Source: Rhizobium sp. AC27/96
GTDB lineage: Bacteria > Pseudomonadota > Alphaproteobacteria > Rhizobiales > Rhizobiaceae
Length of the DNA: 64,000 nt
NCBI RefSeq assembly: GCF_001692325.1
Contig: NZ_LXKN01000005.1
Location: forward strand, 1-64,000
Direction: 5' to 3'
The notes under the pieces are model-generated. The model saw nothing but the letters and a program-made list of their open reading frames with translations, was not told where the DNA came from and did not search any database. This document shows, one piece after another, positions 29,545-38,830 of the stretch. A program made the translations under genes and the position numbers. Numbering within the stretch: the stretch's first letter is position 1; each line of letters starts with the position of its first letter.

Positions 29545-31608
29545 ATGTCTTCAAACGCCGCCGTCAATCCCGCGCTCGTCGAATGGACCGGACATCAGGG
29601 GCTACCGCGCTTCGACGCCGTGAAGGACACGGATTTCGCGCCTGCCTTCGACGCCGCCTTTGCATCGCATGAGGCGGAGATCGACGCCATTGCCAATAAC
29701 GGTGAAGCACCTGGTTTCGCCAATACGGTGACGGCGCTCGAGATCGCCGGCGATGCGCTGTCGCGCATATCGGCGTTGTTCTGGAACAAGGCCGGTGCCC
29801 ACACCAACGAAACGATCCAGGCGCTGGAGCGCGAGATCGCGCCGAAGGTGTCCCGGCATTATTCGAAGATCGGCACGAATGCAGCGCTCTTTGCCCGCCT
29901 CGATGCCCTTTGGGAAAAGCGGGACGAGCTCGGCCTGAGCCTGGAAGAGACCCGCGTGCTGGAACGGCACTGGAAGGGTTTCGTAAAATCGGGTGCCAAG
30001 CTGCCGAAAGCTGAACAGGACCGTCTTTCCGCGATCAACGAGAAGCTTGCCGGTCTTGGTGCGCAGTTCGGCCAGAACGTGCTTGCCGATGAAAAGGGCT
30101 GGGTGCTTCTGCTCTCCGAGGAGGCCGATCTTGCCGGGCTTCCCGACTATCTGCGCGACGCGATGGCCGCCGCAGCACGCGAACGCGGCGAAGAGGGCAA
30201 ATATGCCGTCACGCTGTCGCGCTCGATCATCGAGCCATTCCTGACGTCGTCGGAACGCCGGGATCTGCGCGAGCAGGCCTTCAACGCCTGGGTGGCGCGC
30301 GGCGCCAATGGCGGCAAGACCGACAATCGCGAGATCATCCGCGAGACATTGGCGCTGAGGGCCGAGAAGGCCAAGCTGCTCAGCTATGCCAATTTCGCCG
30401 CGCTGAAGCTCGACAACACCATGGCAAAGACGCCGGGTGCGGTGAACGAACTTCTCATGACCGTATGGTCGAAAGCAGTGGCACGTGCCGGGGAAGAGGA
30501 AAAGGATATTGCCGGGCTGATCGCCGAAGAAGGCCGCAATCACGAGGTCATGCCCTGGGACTGGCGGCACTATGCCGAGAAGATCCGCACGCAGAAGTTC
30601 GATTTCTCGGAGACCGAACTCAAGCCTTATTTGCAACTCGAAAAGATCATTGCCGCCTGCTTCGATGTCGCCGGTCGCCTGTTCGGCATTCATGCCGTCG
30701 AGCAGAAGGGCGTGCCTGCCTATCATCCCGACGTGCGCGTCTTCGAGATCCGCGACCGTTCCGACAAGCTCGTCGCGCTGTTCCTCGGCGATTACTTTGC
30801 CCGCGGTTCCAAGCGCTCCGGCGCCTGGATGAGCTCGTTCCAATCGCAGCACAAGCTGTTGCTTGAGAATGGCAAGGTCGGCGAATTGCCGATCATCTAC
30901 AATGTCTGCAATTTCGCCAAGCCGGCGGAAGGCAAGCCGGCGCTGCTGTCGCTCGACGATGCGCGCACGCTGTTCCATGAATTCGGCCATGCGCTGCACG
31001 GCATGCTGTCCAACGTCACTTATCCCTCGGTGTCGGGCACTGGCGTTTCCCGCGATTTCGTCGAACTGCCGTCGCAGCTTTACGAGCATTGGCTGACCGT
31101 GCCCGCCATCCTCAAGCAATATGCCGTTCACTACGAGACAGGCGCGCCGATACCGCAGGCGCTGCTGGACAAGGTATTGGCCGCCCGCACCTTCAATGCC
31201 GGCTTCAACACGGTGGAATTCACCTCTTCGGCTCTGGTCGACATGGCGTTCCATACCCGTGGCGCCGTTGAGGACCCGATGGCGGTTCAGGCGGAAGTGC
31301 TTGCCGAAATCGGCATGCCGAAGTCGATCGTCATGCGCCATGCAACGCCGCACTTCCAGCACGTCTTCGCTGGCGACGGCTATTCGGCCGGCTATTATTC
31401 CTACATGTGGTCGGAAGTGCTCGATGCCGATGCATTCGCCGCCTTCGAGGAAACTGGCGATGCTTTCAATGCCGATATGGCCGGAAAACTGAAAGCCAAC
31501 ATCTATTCCGTCGGCGGATCAATCGATCCGGAAGAGACCTACAAGGCGTTCCGCGGCAAGCTACCGAGCCCGGAGGCGATGCTGAAGAAGAAGGGGCTGG
31601 CGGCTTGA
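29545..31608 (+). CDS. M3 family zinc metallopeptidase (oligopeptidase A / Dcp type)
   Basis: A 687-residue cytoplasmic thimet-type oligopeptidase. The zinc motif HEFGH is at 478-482 (in LFHEFGHALHGML), with the downstream 'SRDFVELPSQLYEHW' region carrying the third zinc ligand. It would degrade short peptides, including cleaved signal peptides. Length fits both OpdA and Dcp, which I cannot separate by eye. I chose the ATG at 29545; upstream in-frame ATGs at 29458 and 29521 add residues with no family similarity. Confidence 0.92.
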   Translation: MSSNAAVNPALVEWTGHQGLPRFDAVKDTDFAPAFDAAFASHEAEIDAIANNGEAPGFANTVTALEIAGDALSRISALFWNKAGAHTNETIQALEREIAPKVSRHYSKIGTNAALFARLDALWEKRDELGLSLEETRVLERHWKGFVKSGAKLPKAEQDRLSAINEKLAGLGAQFGQNVLADEKGWVLLLSEEADLAGLPDYLRDAMAAAARERGEEGKYAVTLSRSIIEPFLTSSERRDLREQAFNAWVARGANGGKTDNREIIRETLALRAEKAKLLSYANFAALKLDNTMAKTPGAVNELLMTVWSKAVARAGEEEKDIAGLIAEEGRNHEVMPWDWRHYAEKIRTQKFDFSETELKPYLQLEKIIAACFDVAGRLFGIHAVEQKGVPAYHPDVRVFEIRDRSDKLVALFLGDYFARGSKRSGAWMSSFQSQHKLLLENGKVGELPIIYNVCNFAKPAEGKPALLSLDDARTLFHEFGHALHGMLSNVTYPSVSGTGVSRDFVELPSQLYEHWLTVPAILKQYAVHYETGAPIPQALLDKVLAARTFNAGFNTVEFTSSALVDMAFHTRGAVEDPMAVQAEVLAEIGMPKSIVMRHATPHFQHVFAGDGYSAGYYSYMWSEVLDADAFAAFEETGDAFNADMAGKLKANIYSVGGSIDPEETYKAFRGKLPSPEAMLKKKGLAA

Positions 31609-31710
31609 TTTAGCCGCCTATGTAAGCGTCGGGATGGCGAGATTGCCCATGATCCAGGGCAATCGCCACCTGTTGCCGCATCCATTTATGCAAGCTTTGT
31701 TTGTCGATTT

Positions 31711-32943
31711 TCAGATGAAGGCGAGGCCTATTCCCGCCACACCCATCGAGACCACGACAATCCAGGGCGGGGCCTTCCAGGCGACGAGCAATACGAAGCC
31801 GACCAGCGCAGCTGCGAAATCATACGGCCGCAGGATTGCGCTCGTCCAGACCGGGTTATAGAGCGCGGCGGCGAGAATGCCGACGACTGCCGCGCTGGCA
31901 CCGCGCATGGCGGCTTGTGCGAGCGGATAGCGGCGGACATCATCCCAGAATGGCAAGGTGCCGATCAATAGCAGCAGGCCAGGCAGGAAAATTGCAACAA
32001 GCGCAATTGCCGCTCCTGCCCAGCCGTGTGGTGCAGGTCCCGTCACTGCGCCGAGATAGGCCGTGAAACTGAACAACGGTCCCGGTACGGCCTGTGCGGC
32101 ACCATATCCAGCCACGAACGCATCGGCACTGACCCAGCCAGTATTGACCACCTCTGCCTGCAGGAGGGGCAGTACAACATGCCCGCCTCCAAAAACGAGC
32201 GATCCGGAGCGATAGAATGCGCTAAACAACGCTACTCCTTGCGACCCGCTGAGGCTGGCGAGGATTGGCAAGAGGCCGAGCAGCCCAAAAAAGCAGATCA
32301 GGCACAAAAGTCCGACACGTCTTGGAATGCGGAATGAGACGTGGTGCGCGGTGGACGCAAGCTCACTGCGGCAGAACAGCAATCCGGCGAAAGCACCTGT
32401 GGCGATTGCCGCGATCTGCCCCACCGCACTCGGAACAAAGACGATGATCAGGACTGCCGCCAGCGCAATGCTGGCTCGCTCCCTATCGGGCGTCAGGGTG
32501 CGCGCCATGCCCCAGACGGCTTGCGCGACCACGGCGACTGCGACGATCTTGAGGCCATGGAGCAAGCCAGCTCCCACCGGCCCGTCAAATGCGGTTGCCG
32601 CCATGGCAAAGGCAACCAGAAGGATCGCGGAGGGCAGCGTAAAGGCTGTCCAGGCGGCAAGCGCGCCGCCAATACCGCCGCGCAGGAGGCCAAGGGCAAA
32701 CCCGACCTGACTTGAAGCCGGTCCCGGCAGAAACTGACAGAGAGCGACCAGATCCGCATAGCCTTCCTCGCTTGTCCATTTCCGGCGAATGATCAGCTCA
32801 TCGCGGAAATATCCCAGGTGAGCGATCGGGCCACCAAACGAGGTGAGGCCAAGCTTGAGAAAGGCAAGGAAGACTTCGCCAGCGGTGCCTCGGGGCTGAC
32901 CGATCGCGGCATCGGGGCTTGTTGCTGTTGACGGCTTCACCAA
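31711..32943 (-). CDS. chrA: Chromate transporter ChrA family
   Basis: A 410-residue long-chain ChrA protein made of two homologous halves, each with about six membrane segments. Family motifs are 'FLKLGLTSFGGPIAHLGYFR' and 'CQFLPGPASSQVGFALG' in the first half, and 'FGGGHVVLPLLQ' with 'AVPGPLFSFTAYLG' in the second. ChrA-type proteins expel chromate by a proton- or sulfate-linked mechanism; some members carry out other functions. No chrB regulator is adjacent. Confidence 0.92.
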   Translation of the reverse strand: MVKPSTATSPDAAIGQPRGTAGEVFLAFLKLGLTSFGGPIAHLGYFRDELIIRRKWTSEEGYADLVALCQFLPGPASSQVGFALGLLRGGIGGALAAWTAFTLPSAILLVAFAMAATAFDGPVGAGLLHGLKIVAVAVVAQAVWGMARTLTPDRERASIALAAVLIIVFVPSAVGQIAAIATGAFAGLLFCRSELASTAHHVSFRIPRRVGLLCLICFFGLLGLLPILASLSGSQGVALFSAFYRSGSLVFGGGHVVLPLLQAEVVNTGWVSADAFVAGYGAAQAVPGPLFSFTAYLGAVTGPAPHGWAGAAIALVAIFLPGLLLLIGTLPFWDDVRRYPLAQAAMRGASAAVVGILAAALYNPVWTSAILRPYDFAAALVGFVLLVAWKAPPWIVVVSMGVAGIGLAFI

Positions 32944-33049
32944 TCAATTCCCCGGCTTTTTCAGGTCAGTTCCAAGGCTGTTATTCCCTAAGGAGCCTGC
33001 ATTGTAAATTCTGCGCTGTGCGCGGGGCGGATAGCCTTCGCCGCGCCGA

Positions 33050-33514
33050 TCAGGCTTTGCGCGAAAGCGCGGTCAACAGATCGGCCAATTGATCGGCCTC
33101 AGTGTCGTCCAGTCTATCGCCCAGGTGGCGTTGGAGCGCGGCGGCATAGACGGTCCAGATGCGGGTTCGCATCGCATTCCCCGCCTCGGTGATAATCACC
33201 CAGCGACCTCTGCCGTCCTCGGAAAAGATCTCGCGGTGAACGAGGCCGGCTTTCTCCATCCGGTCGAGGAGGCGGGACAGGTTATGTTGGGCAAGGAGCG
33301 TGCGTTCTTCGATCTCATAGGGTCGCAGCTTGCCGTCCGCAGCCCGCGCCAGCTCCAGCAGCACGTCATACCAGCCAAGCGGAGGCAGGTCGGCGGCCTT
33401 CAAATCCTGCTCGATGGCCGCAAGCGTGATTTGCTGAGCGCGCATGAGGCGCACCCATGCCCGCGTTATGGCGGCGGAGGGCTTTGCGGGGGCTGCATCT
33501 GAACAATCGGACAT
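33050..33514 (-). CDS. MarR family regulator, divergent from a glutathione transferase
   Basis: A 154-residue winged-helix regulator. The DNA-binding region is 'LAQHNLSRLLDRMEKAGLVHRE', with the wing 'SEDGRGRWVIITEAG'. The ATG at 33514 is preferred over 33607 because the upstream extension runs through the operator repeats. Two matching palindromes lie in the gap to the divergent glutathione transferase gene, so this protein probably represses both genes and responds to an electrophile or aromatic compound. The inducer is unknown. Confidence 0.88.
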   Translation of the reverse strand: MSDCSDAAPAKPSAAITRAWVRLMRAQQITLAAIEQDLKAADLPPLGWYDVLLELARAADGKLRPYEIEERTLLAQHNLSRLLDRMEKAGLVHREIFSEDGRGRWVIITEAGNAMRTRIWTVYAAALQRHLGDRLDDTEADQLADLLTALSRKA

Positions 33515-33576
33515 GGATGCAATTACATCTATATTGACCAAACTGGCAAGTGCGCATATAGATGCAATTACATCTA
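33514..33576. promoter_or_regulatory. Two MarR-type operator palindromes
   Basis: TGGATGCAATTACATCTA (33514-33531) and TAGATGCAATTACATCTA (33559-33576) are near-perfect copies of a palindrome with arms TAGATG and CATCTA. Their centres are 45 bp apart, a little over four helical turns. The first site touches the start codon of the marR gene; the second lies about 30 bases before the glutathione transferase ATG. This is the layout expected for a MarR dimer controlling two divergent genes. Confidence 0.75.
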
Positions 33577-33605
33577 CTATGAATGAACACTCCGGAGATT
33601 CGATC

Positions 33606-34289
33606 ATGTCCGATGCAAAATTGACCCTCGTCAGCCACTATCTTTGCCCCTACGTCCAGCGGGCGGCGATCACGCTTGCCGAAAAGGCTGTGCCGTTCGA
33701 GATCCGCTATGTCGATCTGGCGGCAAAGCCCGACTGGTTTCTGGCCATCTCGCCGCTCGGCAAGGTACCGCTCCTGATCGTCCAGCTGGGCGGTGGATCA
33801 GAAACGGTATTGTTCGAAAGCGCCGTAATCTGTGAGTATCTGGAGGAAACCCAACCCGGCGTCAGGCTACATCCCGCCGATCCGTTGGCGCGTGCCCGTC
33901 ATCGCGGCTGGATGGAGTTCGGCTCTTCCATCCTTTCGGATCTGTGGGGGCTCGAGACCGCCAGGGATGAAGGAACGTATGAGGCCAAGCGCAAGGCGCT
34001 GATCGACAAGTTCGGCCGTGTCGAGGCTCAATTGAACGACGGGCCGTTTTTCGCGGGCAAGGCTTTTAGCCTGGTCGATGCGGTCTTCGCGCCGATCTTC
34101 CGTTATTTTGACGTGTTCGATACGATAAGGCCGACCGGCGTCCTCGATAGGCTGCCCCACGTCATGGCGTGGCGCACCGAATTGGCTTTGCGGCAAAGCG
34201 TGCGAGATGCAGTAGTCAACGACTATCCGGATCGCCTCAAGGCTTTCCTGGTGGCCCATGATCCCTGGCTGCTGAAATGCGCCGCCTGA
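33606..34289 (+). CDS. Glutathione S-transferase family protein
   Basis: A 227-residue GST. The thioredoxin-like N-terminal domain starts 'LVSHYLCPYVQRAAITLAEK', with a cysteine in the active-site CPYVQR, as in omega/beta-like GSTs. 'PLGKVPLLI' (cis-proline) and 'LFESAVICEYLEET' (glutathione-binding E-S) follow. The C-terminal helical domain contains 'FSLVDAVFAPIFRY'. The ATG at 33606 has CGGAGA upstream. It probably detoxifies electrophiles under control of the divergent MarR protein. Confidence 0.9.
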   Translation: MSDAKLTLVSHYLCPYVQRAAITLAEKAVPFEIRYVDLAAKPDWFLAISPLGKVPLLIVQLGGGSETVLFESAVICEYLEETQPGVRLHPADPLARARHRGWMEFGSSILSDLWGLETARDEGTYEAKRKALIDKFGRVEAQLNDGPFFAGKAFSLVDAVFAPIFRYFDVFDTIRPTGVLDRLPHVMAWRTELALRQSVRDAVVNDYPDRLKAFLVAHDPWLLKCAA

Positions 34290-34333
34290 CGGATCAGCAG
34301 AAAGCCCGAAGAGGGTAGGCGCCTCTAAAAAGC

Positions 34334-35026
34334 TCACCTGTTCAATCGCCTTCTAATCATTTTCGAAGTGCTCCAAAAGACGCCGAGCGTGACGATTGCA
34401 GCGATGCGACCGCAGATCAGAGCGATCAAGGGTAGCAACACGATCGCTAAAATCACGATCTTGCTACCCCTTGGTTCGGATTCGAAGAAGTCGAGAAGCG
34501 TCCAGTTGTAGAAAAGAAAGCACCAGACAGCCACGAAAGCTGCGCTGCTGCCAAGCAATAGACCCAATAGTCGCGATTTGTCGAAAGAAAGCCAGACCAT
34601 CAGCGCCTGCTTGCGACCGTAGCGCGATAGCTTTGTCAAGAAGCTTGACAGGAACAGAAGCTCGATCATCGACGTGGCGGCAATCAGCAGGCGGCGCAGC
34701 GGCAGCCGGGGAAGGGCCGCCGATCTGTATTGGTCGGAGATACTGTTGACAGCTGGCGCTATATGAGAGTTGAGCCAGACCACAGGCGAACAATCGCCCC
34801 ACTTCTCCCAAAACGGTATCATGGCAACAATTATGAAAAAAGGTATGCCGTACAGGAGGAAGACGATTGGCGCCATGCCCGCGAAGCCATCCGATGACGG
34901 GTAGATACTAACACCTCGGCGGCCCGTTTCGCGGACGGCATCCACAGCCACGCCCATTACATTGTTAAGTGGGTCGTTGCGGGGTTGCTTCCGCTTGTCT
35001 TCTAGATTTTCAGGTAAATCCGCCAT
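34334..35026 (-). CDS. Unrecognised membrane protein
   Basis: A 230-residue protein I do not recognise. A polar, charged N-terminus (about 45 residues) is followed by hydrophobic segments at about 50-72, 112-130, 150-172 and 185-215, and a basic tail. The start ATG is at 35026; a start three codons earlier is also in frame. Base composition looks lower in GC than neighbouring genes, which hints at accessory origin. It ends 44 bases from the convergent glutathione transferase gene. Confidence 0.6.
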   Translation of the reverse strand: MADLPENLEDKRKQPRNDPLNNVMGVAVDAVRETGRRGVSIYPSSDGFAGMAPIVFLLYGIPFFIIVAMIPFWEKWGDCSPVVWLNSHIAPAVNSISDQYRSAALPRLPLRRLLIAATSMIELLFLSSFLTKLSRYGRKQALMVWLSFDKSRLLGLLLGSSAAFVAVWCFLFYNWTLLDFFESEPRGSKIVILAIVLLPLIALICGRIAAIVTLGVFWSTSKMIRRRLNR

Positions 35027-35345
35027 GCTAACCATTCATGAGCCTTGGATTTTAGGATGTGTCTGCCGATAATTCCAATGGGAAACATGGCGCAACTTTT
35101 CCTGGTGTTGGTTCAGATTACTCCTGAAATATTCAGCCGTCGATGGTGATGATGCTTAAGCTGCCGATTGGGTTACGGTCAGTTTAAGGGCTGAATTATC
35201 TGATATCGCCATTGCCTCGGTCATATGCAAAAACACATCCACGCGCCTCCCCCCTTTCGCAATCGCGAAAAAAAGGCTATGAGCGCGCCAAATGAAATTG
35301 GCCTGTTTGTTTTATACAGCGCCCCAGCCTCAGAGATTAAGACAA
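35027..35345. other. 319-base intergenic region upstream of typA
   Basis: No gene is recognised. An AT-richer stretch holds a short inverted repeat, TTTCGC-AATC-GCGAAA (about 35253-35269), followed by an A run. It could be a weak terminator-like structure or a cis element in the typA leader. The promoters of both divergent genes must lie here, but no clear boxes stand out. Confidence 0.5.
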
Positions 35346-37172
35346 ATGGCACTTCGCAACATCGCGATCATCGCGCACGTTGACCATGGGAAAACCACCC
35401 TCGTCGACGAGCTTCTGAAGCAGTCCGGATCCTTCCGCGAGAACCAGCGCACCGTCGAGCGCATGATGGATTCCAACGATCTGGAAAAAGAGCGCGGTAT
35501 CACCATTCTCGCCAAGGCGACGTCGGTTGTCTGGAAGGGCACGCGCATCAACATCGTCGACACGCCCGGCCATGCCGACTTCGGCGGTGAAGTCGAGCGC
35601 ATCCTGTCGATGGTCGATGGCGCTATCGTGCTGGTCGACTCCTCGGAAGGCCCGATGCCGCAGACCAAGTTCGTCGTCGGCAAGGCGCTGAAGGTCGGTC
35701 TCCGCCCGATCGTTGCGATCAACAAGATCGACCGTCCGGATGCCCGCCACGAAGAAGTCATCAACGAAGTCTTCGATCTCTTCGCAGCGCTCGACGCCAC
35801 CGACGAGCAGCTCGATTTCCCGATCCTTTACGGCTCTGGCCGCGCCGGCTGGATGAACTATTCGCCGGATGGTCCGGTTGAGGATGGCCTTGGCCCGCTT
35901 CTCGATCTCGTGCTGAAGCACGTTCCGGAGCCGAGTGTCGGCGAAGAAGACGGCGCGTTCCGTATGATCGGCACGCTGCTCGAATCCAACCCCTTTCTCG
36001 GCCGTGTCATCACTGGCCGCATTCATTCGGGCTCGATCAAGCCGAACCAGGCCGTCAAGGTTCTGGGCCAGGATGGCAAGCTGATCGAAACCGGCCGCAT
36101 TTCCAAGATTCTCGCCTTCCGCGGCATCGAGCGCACGCCGATCGAAGAAGCCCATGCGGGCGATATCGTCGCCATCGCCGGCCTGTCGAAGGGCACGGTT
36201 GCTGACACGTTCTGCGATCCGTCGGTGACCGAGGCGCTGCACGCCCAGCCGATCGACCCGCCGACCGTTACCATGTCCTTCATCGTTAACGACAGCCCGC
36301 TGGCCGGTACCGAAGGCGACAAGGTTACCTCGCGCGTCATTCGCGACCGCCTGTTCAAGGAAGCTGAAGGCAACGTCGCGCTGAAGATCGAAGAAGCCGA
36401 AGGCAAGGATTCGTTCTACGTCTCCGGCCGCGGCGAATTGCAGCTCGCCGTTCTGATCGAAACCATGCGCCGTGAAGGCTTCGAGCTTGCCGTATCGCGT
36501 CCGCGTGTCGTCATGCACAAGGATGAAGCCACCGACCAGATGCTGGAGCCGATCGAAGAAGTCGTCATCGACGTCGATGAAGAGCATTCCGGTGTCGTTG
36601 TCCAGAAGATGTCCGAGCGCAAGGCCGAAATGGTCGAGCTTCGTCCGTCCGGCGGCAACCGCCTGCGCCTGAAGTTCTTCGCACCGACCCGCGGTCTCAT
36701 CGGCTATCAGTCGGAACTGCTGACGGATACGCGCGGCACCGCCATCATGAACCGTCTGTTCCATGACTATCAGCCCTTCAAGGGCGCGATCGGCGGCCGA
36801 ACCAACGGCGTCCTGCTCTCCAACGCCTCCGGCGAAGCCGTCGCCTACGCGATGTTCAACCTGGAAGATCGTGGTCCGATGATCATCGAGCCGGGTGAAA
36901 AGGTCTATGCCGGCATGATCATCGGCATTCACTCCCGCGACAACGACCTGGAAGTCAACGTGCTCAAGGGCAAGCAGCTGACCAACATCCGCGCCGCCGG
37001 CAAGGATGAAGCCGTGAAGCTGACGCCGCCGATCCGCATGACGCTCGACCGCGCGCTCTCCTGGATCCAGGACGACGAGTTGATGGAAGTCACGCCGAAG
37101 TCGATTCGCCTTCGCAAGATGTACCTCGACCCGAACGAGCGTAAGCGCTTCGAAAAGGCGCGCACCGCGTAA
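35346..37172 (+). CDS. typA: Ribosome-associated translational GTPase TypA/BipA
   Basis: A 608-residue elongation-factor-like GTPase that binds ribosomes and helps 50S assembly and stress adaptation. G1 is [10 protein letters not shown]3 is DTPGHADFG and G4 is [11 protein letters not shown]-like domains follow, and then the TypA-specific C-terminal domain with '[14 protein letters not shown]'. The ATG at 35346 begins [15 protein letters not shown], the usual N-terminus; the 18 upstream in-frame codons are not typical. A terminator follows within 60 bases. Confidence 0.97.
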   Translation: MALRNIAIIAHVDHGKTTLVDELLKQSGSFRENQRTVERMMDSNDLEKERGITILAKATSVVWKGTRINIVDTPGHADFGGEVERILSMVDGAIVLVDSSEGPMPQTKFVVGKALKVGLRPIVAINKIDRPDARHEEVINEVFDLFAALDATDEQLDFPILYGSGRAGWMNYSPDGPVEDGLGPLLDLVLKHVPEPSVGEEDGAFRMIGTLLESNPFLGRVITGRIHSGSIKPNQAVKVLGQDGKLIETGRISKILAFRGIERTPIEEAHAGDIVAIAGLSKGTVADTFCDPSVTEALHAQPIDPPTVTMSFIVNDSPLAGTEGDKVTSRVIRDRLFKEAEGNVALKIEEAEGKDSFYVSGRGELQLAVLIETMRREGFELAVSRPRVVMHKDEATDQMLEPIEEVVIDVDEEHSGVVVQKMSERKAEMVELRPSGGNRLRLKFFAPTRGLIGYQSELLTDTRGTAIMNRLFHDYQPFKGAIGGRTNGVLLSNASGEAVAYAMFNLEDRGPMIIEPGEKVYAGMIIGIHSRDNDLEVNVLKGKQLTNIRAAGKDEAVKLTPPIRMTLDRALSWIQDDELMEVTPKSIRLRKMYLDPNERKRFEKARTA

Positions 37173-37202
37173 CAGCTTATCTGTATCGTTTCAAAGCATC
37201 CG

Positions 37203-37231
37203 ACCCCGGCCATTGTGCCGGGGTTTTATTT
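37203..37231 (+). terminator. Terminator after typA
   Basis: ACCCCGGC-CATTGT-GCCGGGGT is followed by TTTATTTTG, a strong stem with a T-rich tail, about 30 bases after the stop. Confidence 0.88.
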
Positions 37232-37377
37232 TGTGTGTTCGATTTTTGAGCCCTTGTGGCAAAGGTTAAAAAGTCGTTAATTTTTGTGGATGATCCACGG
37301 ATAAAGCCTGTGGGCAAGTTTGCCGTCTTTATGAATGAGGATGGTTAATTCGGGCCTGCAAGACCAGAGTAGCCGTT

Positions 37378-37884
37378 ATGAAGACGTTGTCGATTGATGT
37401 TCGGCGGGCAGAACCCGACGATGCCCGGGCCATTTCGGAGGTGCACCGCCAGTCCTGGCAGTACACCTATGCCGGCATCATTCCGCATCGCGCGCTTGGC
37501 CAGATGATCGAGCGTCGTGGCGAGTCCTGGTGGCGCAAGGCGACCGGCGGGCCGGCGACGCTGCTGGTTCTGGACGTTGCCGGCGAGATTGCCGGCTATG
37601 CGACGCTGGGGCTCAACCGCGCCCGCGCCCTTCCGCAGGAAGGCGAGATCTACGAGCTGTATCTGCGCCCGCAGTACCAAGGCCTGGGCTTGGGCCGCAT
37701 GCTTTTCGGCGAGGCGCGCCGGTTGCTGAAGTCGCTCGGCTGCAAGGGCCTGGTGGTCTGGTGCCTCGAAGAAAACGAAAATGCCTATCGCTTCTATCGC
37801 GGACAGGATGGCGCGGATTTCTGCGAAGGCATCGAAACTTTCGATCACCGGCAGCTGAAGAAGATCGGTTTCGTCTGGCCCTGA
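37378..37884 (+). CDS. GNAT family N-acetyltransferase
   Basis: A 168-residue GCN5-related acetyltransferase. The acetyl-CoA loop is in 'LYLRPQYQGLGLGRMLFGEA' (Q-x-x-G-x-G/A), preceded by 'VLDVAGEIAGYATLG' and followed by 'ENENAYRFYRG'. It starts at the ATG at 37378 with GAGTAGCC upstream, a weak ribosome binding site. The substrate is unknown. It is followed, about 100 bases later, by ppa. Confidence 0.88.
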   Translation: MKTLSIDVRRAEPDDARAISEVHRQSWQYTYAGIIPHRALGQMIERRGESWWRKATGGPATLLVLDVAGEIAGYATLGLNRARALPQEGEIYELYLRPQYQGLGLGRMLFGEARRLLKSLGCKGLVVWCLEENENAYRFYRGQDGADFCEGIETFDHRQLKKIGFVWP

Positions 37885-37980
37885 CGGCAACTAAATCCTC
37901 CACTCTATCGATGGATTGTTGCGTTGCGTCATGATTCCGATTATTTGGCTGGCGGCAACCATCCTTATTAGGGGACACGC

Positions 37981-38517
37981 ATGCGCATCGACGCGATTTC
38001 CATTGGCAAGAACCCGCCCGAAGACATCAACGTCATCGTTGAAGTGCCGGTCGGCGGTCATCCGATCAAGTACGAAATGGACAAGGAGGCCGGCACGCTG
38101 GTCGTCGACCGTTTCCTCTATACGCCGATGACCTATCCGGGCAATTACGGCTTCGTCCCTCACACGCTCTCCGAAGATGGCGACCCGATCGACGTGCTGA
38201 TCGCCAGCACCCGTCCGCTGGTTCCGGGCTGCGTCATCAATGTCCGCCCGATCGGCGTGCTGAAGATGGAAGACAATTCCGGCAAGGACGAGAAGATCAT
38301 TGCCGTTCCCTCGCCGAAGCTGACGCTGCGTTACGAGAAGGTCAAGGAACATACCGACCTGCCCGAGATCACGCTGAAGCAGATCGAGCACTTCTTCGAG
38401 CACTACAAGGACCTGGAGCCCGGTAAGTGGGTGAAGATCTTTGGCTGGGGTGGCTCCAAGGAAGCCGGCGAGCTCATTCTCGAAGCTATCGAGCGCGCCA
38501 AGAAGGAAAAGGCCTGA
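37981..38517 (+). CDS. ppa: Inorganic pyrophosphatase
   Basis: A family I soluble pyrophosphatase of 178 residues that hydrolyses pyrophosphate released in biosynthesis. The signature DGDPIDVL is present, with further metal-binding acidic residues in '[13 protein letters not shown]' and '[10 protein letters not shown]'. The ATG at 37981 is preceded by TAGGGGA. The stop codon directly abuts the stop codon expected for the convergent DUF167 gene, and its terminator lies inside that gene. Confidence 0.96.
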   Translation: MRIDAISIGKNPPEDINVIVEVPVGGHPIKYEMDKEAGTLVVDRFLYTPMTYPGNYGFVPHTLSEDGDPIDVLIASTRPLVPGCVINVRPIGVLKMEDNSGKDEKIIAVPSPKLTLRYEKVKEHTDLPEITLKQIEHFFEHYKDLEPGKWVKIFGWGGSKEAGELILEAIERAKKEKA

Positions 38518-38830
38518 TCAGGCCTTCGCGATAGCGTTTAATCTTTGCATCAGATCCTCCGGCTCGCCCTCGATCCGGAGGATTTTTTTGCGCGGTATCG
38601 CCGCTGACCAGTTCAAGCGAGGATTTGGGAATGCCCATGTTTCTGGCAAGCAAGGCGATCAGCGCCTTGTTGGCCTTGCCCTTTTCGGGCGCGACCGAGA
38701 CGCGCGCCTTCAGATAGGATTGGCCGTCGCTGCCGGTCTCGATGCCGTCGATCGAGTCACGCCCGCCATTGGGCGTGAGACGCACGGAAAGCCGCAGGTG
38801 ATCCGAAGATGCCTGCCACGGCTGGTTCAC
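38518..38830 (-). pseudogene. DUF167 (YggU-type) protein, frameshifted in an A7 run
   Basis: The first 80 or so codons from a GTG at 38830 (overlapping the yggT stop, GTGA) read as a normal DUF167 protein. They include 'LKARVSVAPEKGKANKALIALLA' and 'SLELVSGDTAQK'. At the A7 run (38583-38589 on the plus strand as T7) the frame shifts. Downstream, the expected ending KILRIEGEPEDLMQ continues in another frame to a stop at 38518. As written, translation instead runs to 38486. Removing one A or adding two restores a protein of about 104-105 residues. Function of the family is unknown. A sequencing error, a true mutation or slippage are all possible. Confidence 0.75.
38554..38589 (+). terminator. 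Terminator of ppa, embedded in the opposing DUF167 gene
   Basis: A perfect 9-bp stem, ATCCTCCGG (38554-38562) and CCGGAGGAT (38575-38583), is followed by T7 (38583-38589). It lies 37 bases after the ppa stop. Read on the other strand it is the end of the DUF167 coding sequence, and the A7 run is where that gene loses its frame. Confidence 0.85.

Noticed and set aside
29602..31362. A 586-codon open frame on the minus strand
   Set aside because: It is the shadow of the M3 peptidase gene, whose zinc motif and family pattern are unambiguous.
35337..36932. A 531-codon open frame on the minus strand
   Set aside because: It is antisense to typA. The translation has no recognisable domain and reflects codon bias of the real gene.
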